Assembly (NCBI GenBank): GCA_024741835.1
Contig: JAENRP010000190.1
Location: forward strand, 19,020 to 83,019
Reading direction: 5' to 3'
Length of the DNA: 64,000 bases
From: Diplocarpon mali
Lineage: Eukaryota > Ascomycota > Leotiomycetes > Helotiales > Drepanopezizaceae
Position numbers and translations under genes: made by a program. Shown here piece after piece: positions 22,301 through 33,484 of this stretch; within the stretch, counting starts at the first letter, position 1, and each line of letters starts with the position of its first letter. Under the pieces are notes generated by a model. It worked only from the letters and a program-made list of their open reading frames with translations, did not search any database and had not been told where the DNA came from.

Positions 22301-23156
22301 CAGATATCCGAATGAAGGTGAGCTGAATGGATACGCGTATGAGTAGCCAGAGTGGGGAGCGTCGCCACGGAGACCGACTGTCGGACCAAAGCACTTCTTC
22401 ACGAGTGTTCTTCCATATGCGAGGGACCATAGCGGGTTCACCAACCGATCTCAAAAATCCTATCAAAAGTTCTGTGACCATCTTCGGATGGGTTGTGTCC
22501 CGGTCCTCGTCGTGCATTTGGCCAGCTTTCTTGACTTGCGGCTTCGTTCCTGGAGCACTCTGAAAGCTCATTGTTGCAAGTGCCTGAGCTAGTGTAGCCC
22601 GAAAGGAAGCTTTTTCAAAAACTTGAGCATCCAAAGATATCGCAGGTCCAGGAAAGTCACGTTGCAATCGGCCTTTGGTGGTGTTAACTGCTTCGTTGAG
22701 AGGCGATAATTCAAATGCCTCGAGGTGAATAGAATTGTCAACTCTGCTGATAATCAACCCAGCATTTTGAGCAGGTATGTGCAATGAAAGATTCCCACCT
22801 CCTACAGGTTAGCTACTATACAATAATTAATGTCATTGTATCAAGCTAAGCTTACCATTACGCCCCATTTCCCTCAGCGCAGTCAAAAGTTTCTCTTCAC
22901 TGATAAAGCCATCTGAATCGCGAGCTGATGCCAAATTCATGAGCATATCGAGGACAGATTCCACAGCGATTAGCTCTTTCTTGTTGACATGGCCTTTGAA
23001 TCGTACAAGGCTTTCGATAGTTGTGTCAAGCAAGGCAGTATCTTTACGGGATTTGTAGTCGTCCCCGCCTGGGAGTTTGGGAGGAAGAAAAACATGATGA
23101 ATCATGTATTCCAGAGCCTCTTCCGAATATTTCTTCCTCTTCGAAATGCCGTTCAT
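13301..23156 (-). CDS. Giant DUF6606/DUF3638/DUF3645 protein (3165 residues; often auto-named ubiquitinyl hydrolase)
   Basis: Six exons on the minus strand: 23156-22856, 22801-21115, 21016-20146, 20104-18425, 18304-14656 and 14610-13301. The sum is 9498 nt including the stop, and all joints keep frame. The N-terminus (IHHVFLPPKLPGGDDYK) is the DUF6606 start. A C-x2-C site lies near residues 629-632 (SRCPKCSYQ, then IHEWPLP). The DUF3638 core has MQLNMGEGKSSVIVPIV, with a P-loop-like GEGKSS at residues 2112-2117. DUF3645 follows (HPDVVLVLTSLSFYYSGLKN, about 2437), then a helicase-like LDEAHTRGTDLKLP (Asp2697) and the conserved LVQACMRMRQLGKGQSVVF. Together these suggest an ATP-dependent SF1/SF2-type motor. 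The ubiquitin hydrolase name is not supported by any visible protease motif. Intron 3 is only 41 bp, and the 45-bp intron 5 is in frame and stop-free. Length and order match full-length homologues. Confidence 0.9.
14611..14655 (-). other. Stop-free 45-bp intron (multiple of three) in the giant DUF3638 gene
   Basis: GTAAGTCTGACAG...TGCTAACATTAGTAG has perfect donor, branch point and acceptor. It interrupts LVQ|ACMRMR, a motif conserved without insertion in homologues. Retention would add 15 residues without a frameshift. Confidence 0.75.
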
Positions 23157-24537
23157 TGTGATGTCAATTTCGAAAGACTGGAGTATATGCTGCTGCTGGA
23201 ATTGGTTATGCGGGGTGGGGAATCACTTAATCGGCTTGTAAGGTAGGAGCATGTATGAACCATGAGAATTTGAACGTTTATACGTATTCTCTCGGTGAAA
23301 GGACTGGGTGTGTCACCTTTTCTGCCTTCGGCGTGATTCACGACCTGCCGATGAAAATTATAGAAGATTTGGGATCACTGCGCCAAGGCTACATGACGCT
23401 GAATCAGGTCTTTAGGAAATTTCCGACCTCTGAAATCCTCCAAGATGATTTGGAAAAATTCAATTGGTGGAAGGTGAAAGTTCTTTCTGGAGATATGCCA
23501 TTTTTCCGTTGGCTACATACATTTACCATGCAGTAGCCCGGATTATGAAAGAGGATTTTGGAAGATTTCTTTGAAAGTGAAACTTCAGAAAGACAAAAAA
23601 CAGAACGTCAGAAAGAAACTCGAATTCAAATACTGCAAGCTGAAAATCCTCACGTTTCAGCATACAGTGTCCCAGATCTGCTATGTTCAATTACCTGAAG
23701 CCAGATAATGATTGAGAATGTTTCCTTGGCAAGCTGCAACTCATTCTCGGAGCCACTGACATGAACAGCAGCAAGCGCCTATTTGATGGTGTTGTGCAGA
23801 ATAGGTGGAGTCTCCACTTATTCTGGAGAACCTCCAAGTGACTATGCTTAGTCATGGGAACCTCCTTCTCTCCTTTGAAGACTCCTAAAACTATATAGAA
23901 CAGAACATAATAAATCAATCATCTTCAACCAATTGGGCGAGCCTCCTGAGCGACCCAATGAAGGCCCTCCAGCCGACCGCACAACAGATGGACATCCAGA
24001 CCGTTCTATGCATGTTACTTATCTAGCATACGTTTCTACGATCTGTTTGCGCGCTCGTAGGTGTAAGAAGCGCGAGCATACTTGATGCCAGTGTGCGGAT
24101 CCGCTACACACTGAATGTCGTCGCGTCATTTAGTTTCTGTTTGCATGATAAAGCTTCTAGATTCGCCGTAAACGCAAGTATTTCGATGCGGTATTTCTGA
24201 CCTTTGCGACTTGAAGATGGGGTTTGAAAGAATAGCTATGCTGACTGATACCACATGATGCTGCCTCGAGTGCGTAGTCACAGAGAAGAGGTCGGCCACG
24301 ATGAGGATGGAACAACATCGCGGAGCTATTATAATGACACCATTATATCTTAGAAAGGCTTGCAAGTGCAAATTTACATGGAAATGTTGACGAACGGTCC
24401 AGAGGTTCAGGGAAATCATGTCTTCCAGACGGGTGCTGAAGAACTTCTGGTTCCAAATTCAAGCAGTGCTAGCGAGCTTACATCAAGCAAAAATTGAAAA
24501 GAAAAATATCCGAAAATGATATCATTCTAGCCTTCAG
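23157..24537. other. Intergenic region between the giant gene and the alpha/beta hydrolase
   Basis: A 93-codon plus-strand ORF (23255-23536) lies divergently from the giant gene; its product is rich in aromatic and basic residues and unrecognised. The rest is mildly AT-rich with no coding or RNA signal. The region should contain the promoter of the giant gene. Confidence 0.4.
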
Positions 24538-25680
24538 CTAAGAATGAAACAGACGTCCTATTTCTTGACAGTCTGCAACTACCCACTTGACCATATCAAT
24601 AATAATCTCGGGATCTGTAAGCTGGACATTATGACCACTCCCGCTCGAGTAAACAATACGAGTGTTAGAGGACAATTTCCGTAATTCTGATTGCAGCCGC
24701 ATGTCGACCTGACTGAATGTTGCGAGAAACTCTCGAAACTTTATTCGCTCTTCCTCGGTCCCGGCATTTTTTCGCACCACCGCATCGTACAATTTTCGAA
24801 GATCTCTCGCGTTGTCTCCTTTCACCACAGACAGTTTTTTTGAGCCCAAAAAAGGCGGTTGATAATTGGACTGGTGATCCGCGGTCAATCTGCCAAAACT
24901 CTCTGCATACTGTGCCTGCTCCGCTACAGCTTGCCCGTTGACGTATGATTTGGCATCGTCTGCTTGATATTGATCTACATCGCAATGTTTAGCGACCTTT
25001 TACTTTCGTGTAGTTTTGAAAGGGATGATACGACTCTAAAGTCTCAGTAGGAAACTTAGGAACCATAAAGCAGCCAGGAAGGAACTCTTACCCCACTCCG
25101 CAGCCGTCAACTTGGACCTCGCCTTCAAATCTAGAGCGTTTTGGATGTCAACCCCATTCTCTAGGATCCAGTTAAAGAATGGACGCCAATCTAGCTCCTC
25201 AAGAGTTCGCTCTTGATTCGCTTCTACCAGCACTATTCCCGCAATATCATCGATTCTTGCTGGGACAATAAATTCTCGACTAAGGACACCTCCCCACTAG
25301 CGCAGCCCGGAGTCAATAAACACTCGGAATTATTAGATTATGTCACCTACAGAGTGCCCAATAATAACGTAAGGAGGATCGATATGAGCAGCCTCCAGCA
25401 ACATTCTCAACTCCACAACAATATTGGCAGAAGTAGGGGCCAGGCTCGAAGGCTCGCTCTTGCCCAGGCCAGAGCGATCGTACGCATAAACGCGAATAAA
25501 GGCACCGAGAAGCCGAATTACTGCCGCCCAAGAAGCAGCGCAACTGGCCAGACCTTGTATTATGAGTACCACGGGCTGACCAGGTTCACGATCAGGCCCG
25601 GCAACTGTGAGCCAGAGGGAGTGGGAGCCGATTGAGACTAGGCCGCTTTGCTCGCCGGCGGCCCTTAGAGTGGATTTCAT
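24538..25680 (-). CDS. Alpha/beta hydrolase (AB hydrolase-1 type)
   Basis: Exons 25680-25351, 25296-25092 and 24974-24538 (introns of 54 and 116 bp) encode 323 residues. The oxyanion region reads VVLIIQGLASCAASW, and YAYDRSGLGKSEPS is the usual strand-4 segment. The nucleophile elbow is formed exactly at a splice joint: IIGHS joined to WGGVLSREF gives GHSWGG with Ser110. The histidine is His293 in SSGSGHNVQLTDPE. After strand 6 the usual acidic position reads VLVEAN. No signal peptide, so probably cytosolic. It resembles the fungal haloperoxidase/epoxide-hydrolase-like hydrolases; the substrate cannot be inferred. The first intron uses GTAGGT; an alternative donor 4 nt on would break frame. 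Confidence 0.85.
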
Positions 25681-28600
25681 AATCAGGCTTTGGTCACAGA
25701 TGTTCGCTAATCTTGGAAATATGATCGGTGAGTTGGATTTTAGAAATGATTCATGAGAAGAGGCAAAAAGTAAAGTACCGTCGTGCTTACCTCTTGGCCC
25801 CGCTAGTGTCGCTTATCAAAAAGGGGTTGCACAAATCAAGCGACTAAGCAGCAACTCCCTGAATTTAGTAACCCAGTCCTGGGTAACATGTGAATAAAAT
25901 TTACTCAATACAAGATATAAGCACGATTGAGCTTGATTGCCGATGTGGTCTCTATGCTATATACTGCCACTAATCACTGGCCATTTTGATTTAGCACTCA
26001 TCACCCAGATGTGTGGCAAAAAACACCTCCTTATTATTAATATAGATATTCAGGACCATATGTTACAAGCCATTTAGCTGACTTCAAATCATGTAGCGGA
26101 GAGCTATGTCGGTTTATTTCCCAATCTCGCGCAGGTTGCTGCTCAACTTATCATCTAGTAAAGTCATAACATCTTGCCAAACTGTGAATTTCAGCACCAA
26201 GAATTATGATTACTTCCCTGAGAAAACTATTCTTACCAGCCACATTATCTTTAAACTTGATACAAAATCTAACTAGAATCTCATAGACGGCAATATTTAA
26301 TCGTCTATCTAATAGATAATCGGCCCATGGTCATCGTTTGGGGAAGAAAGGGGAGCTTTTGCTTTCTAATGCATTTGAATTTCTAATTCTCATCCGCGAT
26401 ATAAGTTATGAGGTTATAGGGGCCGCTTCTTCTCTTGATCGCTGATTTGGTCTCAGAAGTCTTATACTAAAAGAAAGGACAGAAGATACAGATGCACAAC
26501 GATTTATAACCTGTAAGTGAAGGTACATATTTCTGAACCAAATTGAAACAGTCACATACGACCATAGGCTGAGAAGAATTGAGCATACAGTCTGCTCTGC
26601 CATAATAAGCCTCGACTCGGCAGAGTGATAGTTGGGTGGGTGTCTACCAGCAAATACCTGCTGTTGTATGTTCCTAAAATTTTGGATCTCTGTACGATAG
26701 ATAGATAGGTAGGTTTTTCGTTTTCCTATGATGTTTCTTCCCCTAATAATATGCTATGTTATTTATAGACTATATATAATTAGCCTAAAGCGCTATGTTC
26801 TTATTAAGTATAAAGAGAATCTAGTGTAAAAACTCCTCAAATTTAGTAGTAAGCCCTTAATACTTATAGTGTAGATTCAGGAGAAAATTCAAGGCTCAGC
26901 GTGTGGGAAAGAACACCAGACTCGGCACTATAATTGAGATGGATGGCATAAGGCACAAAGCACTCAGATAGTTCAGAATGGAAGAAGAACTTGTATTATC
27001 TATATATGCTACGGTTGCTAGAGATTGGTTTCTCGAGAATGTAAGTGCGTTCGACTATTACTAACCCTTTTTGTTGACTTCAAATTTTGAAGAAGAAAAT
27101 ATTTAGAGTCAATATTCGAAGGCTATAAGGCTTCGAAATAGATTGTTTTGTTTTTTCCATTTCCTTAAAAACTATAAACTTCCATATTCTCTTTTCTGTT
27201 CATCATCAAGCCCTTCCCCTAGTTATAGGTATATACTTGAATACTGCAGTACGCAAGTCGAAGTTAGAGGGTATTTAGAAAAAGGCATTAGAAATTTTTA
27301 TTTAAAAGCGTTTGAAAATACTGAGCTTTATTCTACTAAAAGTTTTCTATTTCGGAGACGTAAGGACTAAATATTTGCTCTGCAGAGTTTATGAAAGAAT
27401 GCAAAGAATCTTTAGGCTCATAGGAGACACTGTGTATAGATATTGGGTGGATTTCTCCCATTATGTTATATTAATTAGACACTTTACAAGTATGTCTTTG
27501 TCCACGCGGTATATATATACATAGCGAAGGTTATAATTTTTGATGGGAGAATGCCGAATTTCTTATGGTTGAGATCTCTGTTTTAAATGGATTATACGAG
27601 TCTACCTTCCCTTGCCTCTGCCTTCGCCTAAGTCCCCTAAATTAATGCGCAATCGATATGTCAATCTATTAGAATCATTTAAGTCTACCATTATGCTTAC
27701 TACTTCCAAAAAAAAACGTAAGTAGTGGCATTGACTCTAGAATTCTTTACAAGGGTTTATTTACATATCAGTCAGACCCTCGTACCCCTTTTTACAAAAA
27801 TTCGTAAACAGTTCAAACAAAATCTGTTAATACAAGTTCTACTGATTACTTTATTAAGCCGCAGGAGTAGTGCTTTACTTACTTCGTCGCAGGCCAAACC
27901 ATTACCGCACTAGCATCATTCGCAAGGGAATTTAATATTGGTTTGCAAGGTCATATAAATCTCGTTTGGCCTACGATAGGGTACTTAGTAACCTGCGTGC
28001 GCGGGCAAGCGTTACTGTCCTACAGGCTTTAAAGTTACCAAATATAGAGCGTGCTCCTTTCTGGGTAGTTCTATGTTGGTATGACTGACTAAAGCCCTTA
28101 AGTTGCTGTAATCTATCACCCATTGAAAATGCTCTGTGTAGTTATGTTATTGACATTTCTATTGGAGGGTGGAGGACGATATTATATTCTTGTTCTGGAA
28201 TTGCTTACTGAGGTCGCGATGCCGCCGAAAGACGAGGACTTATTTAATATCTTAAAGAAACGTATTCTCCCACACACAGAGATCTTAGAGCAAATTCTTG
28301 GTTCTTACATCGTTATATATCGAAAAGGCCTCTAAATTTTGCCACGGCTGCTTTGACTTGCTTAGAAGACAGAAGCGCAGACCGCCCTATACAAAGAAGG
28401 CAGCAAAGCAAGTAAACTCGAGAGAAGCAGCTATCTTGCAACTTAAGGTGGCTAACATTAAATACCTATACGCTTGGGTCATAGAAGTGTACTGTTGAGA
28501 TAATCTTCGCTTACAATGCCTATAACTCACTCGGTTCAGGGGGTTCAGTAAAAGTCTCGCTTAAGGACTAAGGGAGATCATGGTACATAATTGAGGATAA

Positions 28601-31600
28601 TATTAGTTGTAGAAATATTTGAGAGATTTTGCACAGAGACTCTTATCGACCAAGTGTGTATATATATAGATATATATTAGCATAAGATAGTAATACACTT
28701 ACACGATTCCAGATATATATTTCCGTTAGTGTACAAGCTGCCATAACTTTATAATACACGTGTATTATGGTGCTGAGAATACATATTAGAACCTCATAAA
28801 TAGCCTGTCATCTTGAGAAATAAGTCTTGATTGTTACCAGCCGAGAGGTAGACAACAATTTATCGAGTATATTTCGGCGAACAGAATTGAGGGCTTCACA
28901 TAGGACGCTATAGACCCTTTATACCGATCATCAAAAGCGACAGGATATTATATAAGTATTATCATGTAATTACTAAGATGATAAGGTGTTAATAGCTGCT
29001 TCCATTCGTAGTCATAACCGGGTTGTATTTGTGAACCTCTTTTATAAGATTGGACCAGTTAAAAACAAAAAAATGGAAAAGATACAGATATCTTGTATAG
29101 TCTGCTCTTTAGTTAAGTACTTCTTATTATTCTTAGAAAAGATATCCTCAATAAGCCTGAGATTTATTGGTTCTACAAAGCCACTTGTAAAATCCAAAAG
29201 CTGATGTTTAACTTTCCAAGGAGAGAGCATTTCCATTAGATTTCTTTATGCAGGAGTCTGGCGCTGGATCTCAACCTATAATCCAGGCAGAAAATTTGCA
29301 GGGTCAGCTCAGGCGTCCTAGTGCTATGTCTAATATTATATCTTGCAGTCTTTACTAGATTTACGTCAGCAGCAGTATTTCTGCAACCAAAATTTCCCTA
29401 TTAACTTATGCACTACATCATCTCGCCCCATATTCATAGGCTAGTGCGGCAATCTAAATATGGTATAGATTATGACTAAATCAGTGAACTACCAGATTTG
29501 ATTTTCCCCTATCCTTCGCTCAAAAAGGATTCCACGTTATCAATAACTAGTAGATATTCATATTCCAATTTCTCTTATCTTACAAGATCGTCCTTGCAAC
29601 ATATTTTCAAGAAAAAAACGACCGTAAGCAGTGTTCTCTACGAACATGCAGATTCTTTAGATTATTTTAAAGAGTCTATAGAGTCGAGATGAAGTCCTTT
29701 CAACTACGATATATTGCCCGCTGAGCTAGTACTTTTTTAGCGCCTAGGGAACTCAACTTGAGCCAACAATCCACAACCCCTCACGCCGGCACACCCCTTG
29801 CAGCTACTTTCCCTAGCCTCTATTACAGCCCATCAAAAATACTGCGATGGGGACTTTCTCCTATTACCGATGTCAAATTAAATTTTTCGATCCCAGAGCC
29901 AAAATCCACCGATGCCTCCAAATGTGTAGCCTGATTTCTCGACAACCCGATATTAAAGGACAGAGGGGAAAACACACAAGAGTAGGCCTCAGAGAAGACC
30001 CAAAAACAAGAGAGTGAAGCACCACAATTGGGCTATCCTCGACGAGGTGTTGGGAACAACTCCCAAGTTAGAGGTATATTCGTGTACTATGGCGTTGCGC
30101 GTTGTCTCTGAGTACAAAATGGGGCCCTATTTATCCTTCTATCGGCCCTATGCCGATCCCATGACCCTATGTCACGAGATCCCTACGTTTCTGGTCTCTA
30201 CAATATCTAGACCGGGCCGTTGGAGAGAATTCTGCTCCCTATCTCAATGACACTCAATGATCTCCACGCTGCAACCACAGTCATCAATTACTATAGCCAA
30301 TTTCTCCTTACCAAAATCGCTAAGTCTACAGAAGAGAGTGCCCGTGCCGAGAACCTGAAGGCTCAGTCGGTGATACTGTGTAAAGGCATCACTGAGCATC
30401 TGTATCACAATCAGTGCGAGCTTGCGAGCTTTAAACTATAGGCGAGGTCATTCTTCCCTCTTCCAAAGGGCCAAGCGGGTTTAAAAAAAATCAACTTGAC
30501 ATTCTTAGCACAGTCTCTTGGTTAATTGGTGACAAATACCGGGCCGTTAGAGGTAGTGGACTGCTTTTTTGTGAGTGATATACCTACTTATGCTACCAAG
30601 AGGTACTTAATGCCCTTATGTAATCTTTGCTAATATGTCATCGAATACTTGCAATCAAATAATTATACGCAAGTTAAAAATTCACATGAAATTGCTATAA
30701 TCTCGAAGTCCTACTCTTCGCTTTAGTCTCGTTTCTTAGACTTTGATAAATTATATCGCACGTTTAAAATGCTTCCCCAGTACCTAGGTTTCTTGAATAG
30801 TATTATCGAGTCACGATATTAAACTTGCATACTTAGTTTTTGAAATATCCTTTAAGTCATAAGTTCGCTTTAGTACTACACAAGCTGCTTGCCATTTACG
30901 TCAACTTATCTGGTAAAATCAATCGTCAATACTCTGCGATTTGGAGATAGGTAAATGAGCAGTTGAAGGTACATTTCCAGGGATTGTGTCTGAAGCGAAT
31001 TGCGCTGGAGGAGGATGCTAGTTCTGAGAGGGCGCAGAAAGAAAAGTTCATCTGTAACTATGCCTGGTAAAAGAGACTAGAATACTTTAGATTAAAGCAA
31101 TACCCACTGATCTAGTTATTGTACTAAATATAGACACCTGCAGTTTATCTGCAGATATATGCAGGGCTGGAAAGTGTAAATCGAAAGTGTGATGTAAGGA
31201 ATGATTTATCCACTCTGCGGAGTCTCAGAAGGTAATTATATCCCTAACAGAGTGTTAGTCAGAGAAATTGCGGCTCCTTACGGGTGCTCCGGCAGACTCA
31301 AAGTAAGAGGGTTTCTAGAGCTTTGGTAAAATTCCTATATGAACTCTCACCCCTGCTACTGTTCTGTCTCTGTGTTGAGTGTTGCTTTCGTATTAAGAAA
31401 AGAGCCAAGACTATTTACCTGCCTTTGGGTTTGCTTTAGCGAGAGTAAAAGGGGCTGCAGAACATTGTCAGTAATTTTCTAGAGCTTGGTGTTTCACCAT
31501 TTTTGGCAAGGCAATGCTTTGTTACAAACTTCCATCCTATTGATATTATAATAAGAATGCCACCCACCTAGAACAGAGCTAAGACAAACCTCTGTAAGTC

Positions 31601-32152
31601 ACTTCACTAAGGGAGGTTGTTATGTGACTATTGATTTGAGAACCCTGTCTTAGCGATATCTGGCTTGTTGCTAGGGAGAACAATACCTGGAACTGTATTG
31701 CGGTTTCTAGGAATTCACAGACAAGGCTAACGTCATGTTAAAATCTTTCAGCGAGGCAAACCCGAACCTGGTTACCTATCTCCACGTGATGTTTTGATCC
31801 CGAATCTTAGATTGTTCTGATCATTGCTTGCAGGCTTTGTTTGATCAGCTTCTCCTAGCTAAATATATGGTAAAAATAAACATATTATAAAGACTCTATA
31901 TGAATAAGAGGATTCCAAGCAAAATGCAGATTGAGTTTCGCTAGCGCGTCGCATCCTTCCAACCCTCTCACCTTTATGAAACGTCACTCTCCATTACCGC
32001 ATCATTCTCGACTCTTTACATTCATTTCCCAGAGCCTGATGGACTCACCAACTACCTCAACCTGTATTATACCCCATGATATCCCAGCCTTATGCGAACC
32101 TTGATTGTGTCTACAACCGCAAGATTTTATCTACCCTCTCCTCTCATCTTAG
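25681..32152. other. 6.5-kb AT-rich block, probably RIP-degraded repeats
   Basis: Dense in TA, stops in every frame, and no ORF with gene-like composition. Short islands with some coding character occur (about 28120-28500 on the plus strand, lysine-rich, unrecognised). One diverged copy of a dispersed repeat lies at about 29950-30240. The last 200 bp regain normal composition and should hold the MFS gene promoter. No intact transposon ends found by eye. Confidence 0.6.
29950..30240 (+). repeat. Dispersed repeat, copy A (LTR-like)
   Basis: Aligns with the complement of 44500-44805 over about 250-300 bp. Shared words include GCACCACAATTGGGC, GTTGGGAACAA, CCCAAGTT and TATTTATCCTTC, and later TATGCCG and TGTCAC-AGATC. 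It reads TGTTGGGAACAACTCCCAAG at its core, like the TGTTGG start of many fungal LTRs. The peptide LGTTPKLEVYS here has its counterpart LGTIPKLEVYS in the other copy. Confidence 0.6.
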
Positions 32153-33484
32153 ATGTCGGACCCTCTTGACGACGCTGAGAAGTCTCTCCTGGAAGACGCC
32201 TCAAAACCACTCGAGAATAGTACGAGCGAGGCCTACCCCAGAAAGGATGGCAAGTATCGAGAGATTGCACGAATTATCGGTTGTTGCGTCTCGTGCGCCT
32301 CCGCCGGCTGGCATGATGGTTGTCTCGGCGCCTTGATCCCGTATCTACAACGCTACTATGGCGGCCTTTCTGACGAGAAAATATCCCTCCTTTGGCTCAT
32401 TTCATTCATTGGCTTCACACCTGCCTCGCTTCTTAACGTCACTCTCAGTACTCGTCTTGGGTTGGGAAGGCTTCTGATGTTGGGAGCGGCCATCCAGGGT
32501 ATTGCATCCGCCGTCATTGCGTGCCAGCCGCCGTTCTCCGGTCTCTTGATATGCTATGTATTTGCTGGATTTGGAATGGCAACTCAGGATGCCCAGTTCA
32601 ACACGTATATCGCGCGTTTACCCGGTTCGGCGACGAAGTTGGGAATCCTTCATGCATTCTATGGACTTGGGGCCCTGGCATCACCGGTGGCTGCCACGCT
32701 TGCCATGAAGGCAGACGTTCCACCTCCTATGTTCTACCTCTACAACCTAGCTTGGTGCATTGTCAGTATCGGTGTGTTGATTATGGGCTTCGGACTCGGG
32801 GATGGCCGTTCTTCGGAAATCAAACTACAGTGTGAAGGGCAGGAGATCCGCAAGGTCGCACCTCTAAGAGCCGTCGTCTCGTCTCGCATCGTGTTGACGG
32901 CACTGATATTCATCACATTGTACAGTGGCAGCGAGACCACCGAAGCAGGATGGGTGGTGTCGTTTCTGATGCGAGAACGAGGCGGAGGAGGCAGAGCCGG
33001 ATACGCATCTGCTGCGTTTTACGGCGGCCTGACATCAAGTCGCATCCTCCTGCTTCCTCTTACTGCTTATCTGCGGGAAAACAAAGCGGTGGCTCTCTAT
33101 GTCACCGTGGCACTCTCTACACAACTTGTCATCTGGCTCTCGCCCTCCTTCATCGCCAACCTCGTGGCGGTGGGAGCGTGTGGATTTGTGATGGGCCCAG
33201 TATACCCAGTCACAGTTGCTCTCGTGACGAAGGCCACGCCACACTCTTACCACCCGGGCGCCTTGAGTCTCATGGCTTGTGTTGGGCAGTCCGGAAGTGC
33301 TTTGTTCCCCTTCTTGGTTGGGTCGATGGCCAGCGTCTACGGCATCGAGGTGCTGCAACATGTACTCGTATCGCTGTTTGCGGTCATGTTTGTCATATGG
33401 AAATTGGTGCCTGCCCCCAGAATAACCAGTCTCGGCTACGAAGATGGCGATTCTAAATTCACTGGAGACTTCGATGTGGCTTGA
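32153..33484 (+). CDS. Major facilitator superfamily transporter
   Basis: An intronless 443-residue ORF with normal composition between AT-rich blocks. After a 40-residue polar N-terminus come about 11-12 hydrophobic segments. The first loop region reads ASAGWHDGCLGALIPYLQRYY, and STRLGLGRLLMLGA stands in the place of the MFS loop 2-3 motif. The central loop (about 220-245) is charged. This layout resembles the fungal FucP/BSC6-like MFS transporters, several of which are predicted sugar or small-molecule carriers. The substrate cannot be told. Lack of introns and isolation in degraded DNA would fit a gene that moved here, but this is inference. Confidence 0.85.
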   Translation: MSDPLDDAEKSLLEDASKPLENSTSEAYPRKDGKYREIARIIGCCVSCASAGWHDGCLGALIPYLQRYYGGLSDEKISLLWLISFIGFTPASLLNVTLSTRLGLGRLLMLGAAIQGIASAVIACQPPFSGLLICYVFAGFGMATQDAQFNTYIARLPGSATKLGILHAFYGLGALASPVAATLAMKADVPPPMFYLYNLAWCIVSIGVLIMGFGLGDGRSSEIKLQCEGQEIRKVAPLRAVVSSRIVLTALIFITLYSGSETTEAGWVVSFLMRERGGGGRAGYASAAFYGGLTSSRILLLPLTAYLRENKAVALYVTVALSTQLVIWLSPSFIANLVAVGACGFVMGPVYPVTVALVTKATPHSYHPGALSLMACVGQSGSALFPFLVGSMASVYGIEVLQHVLVSLFAVMFVIWKLVPAPRITSLGYEDGDSKFTGDFDVA

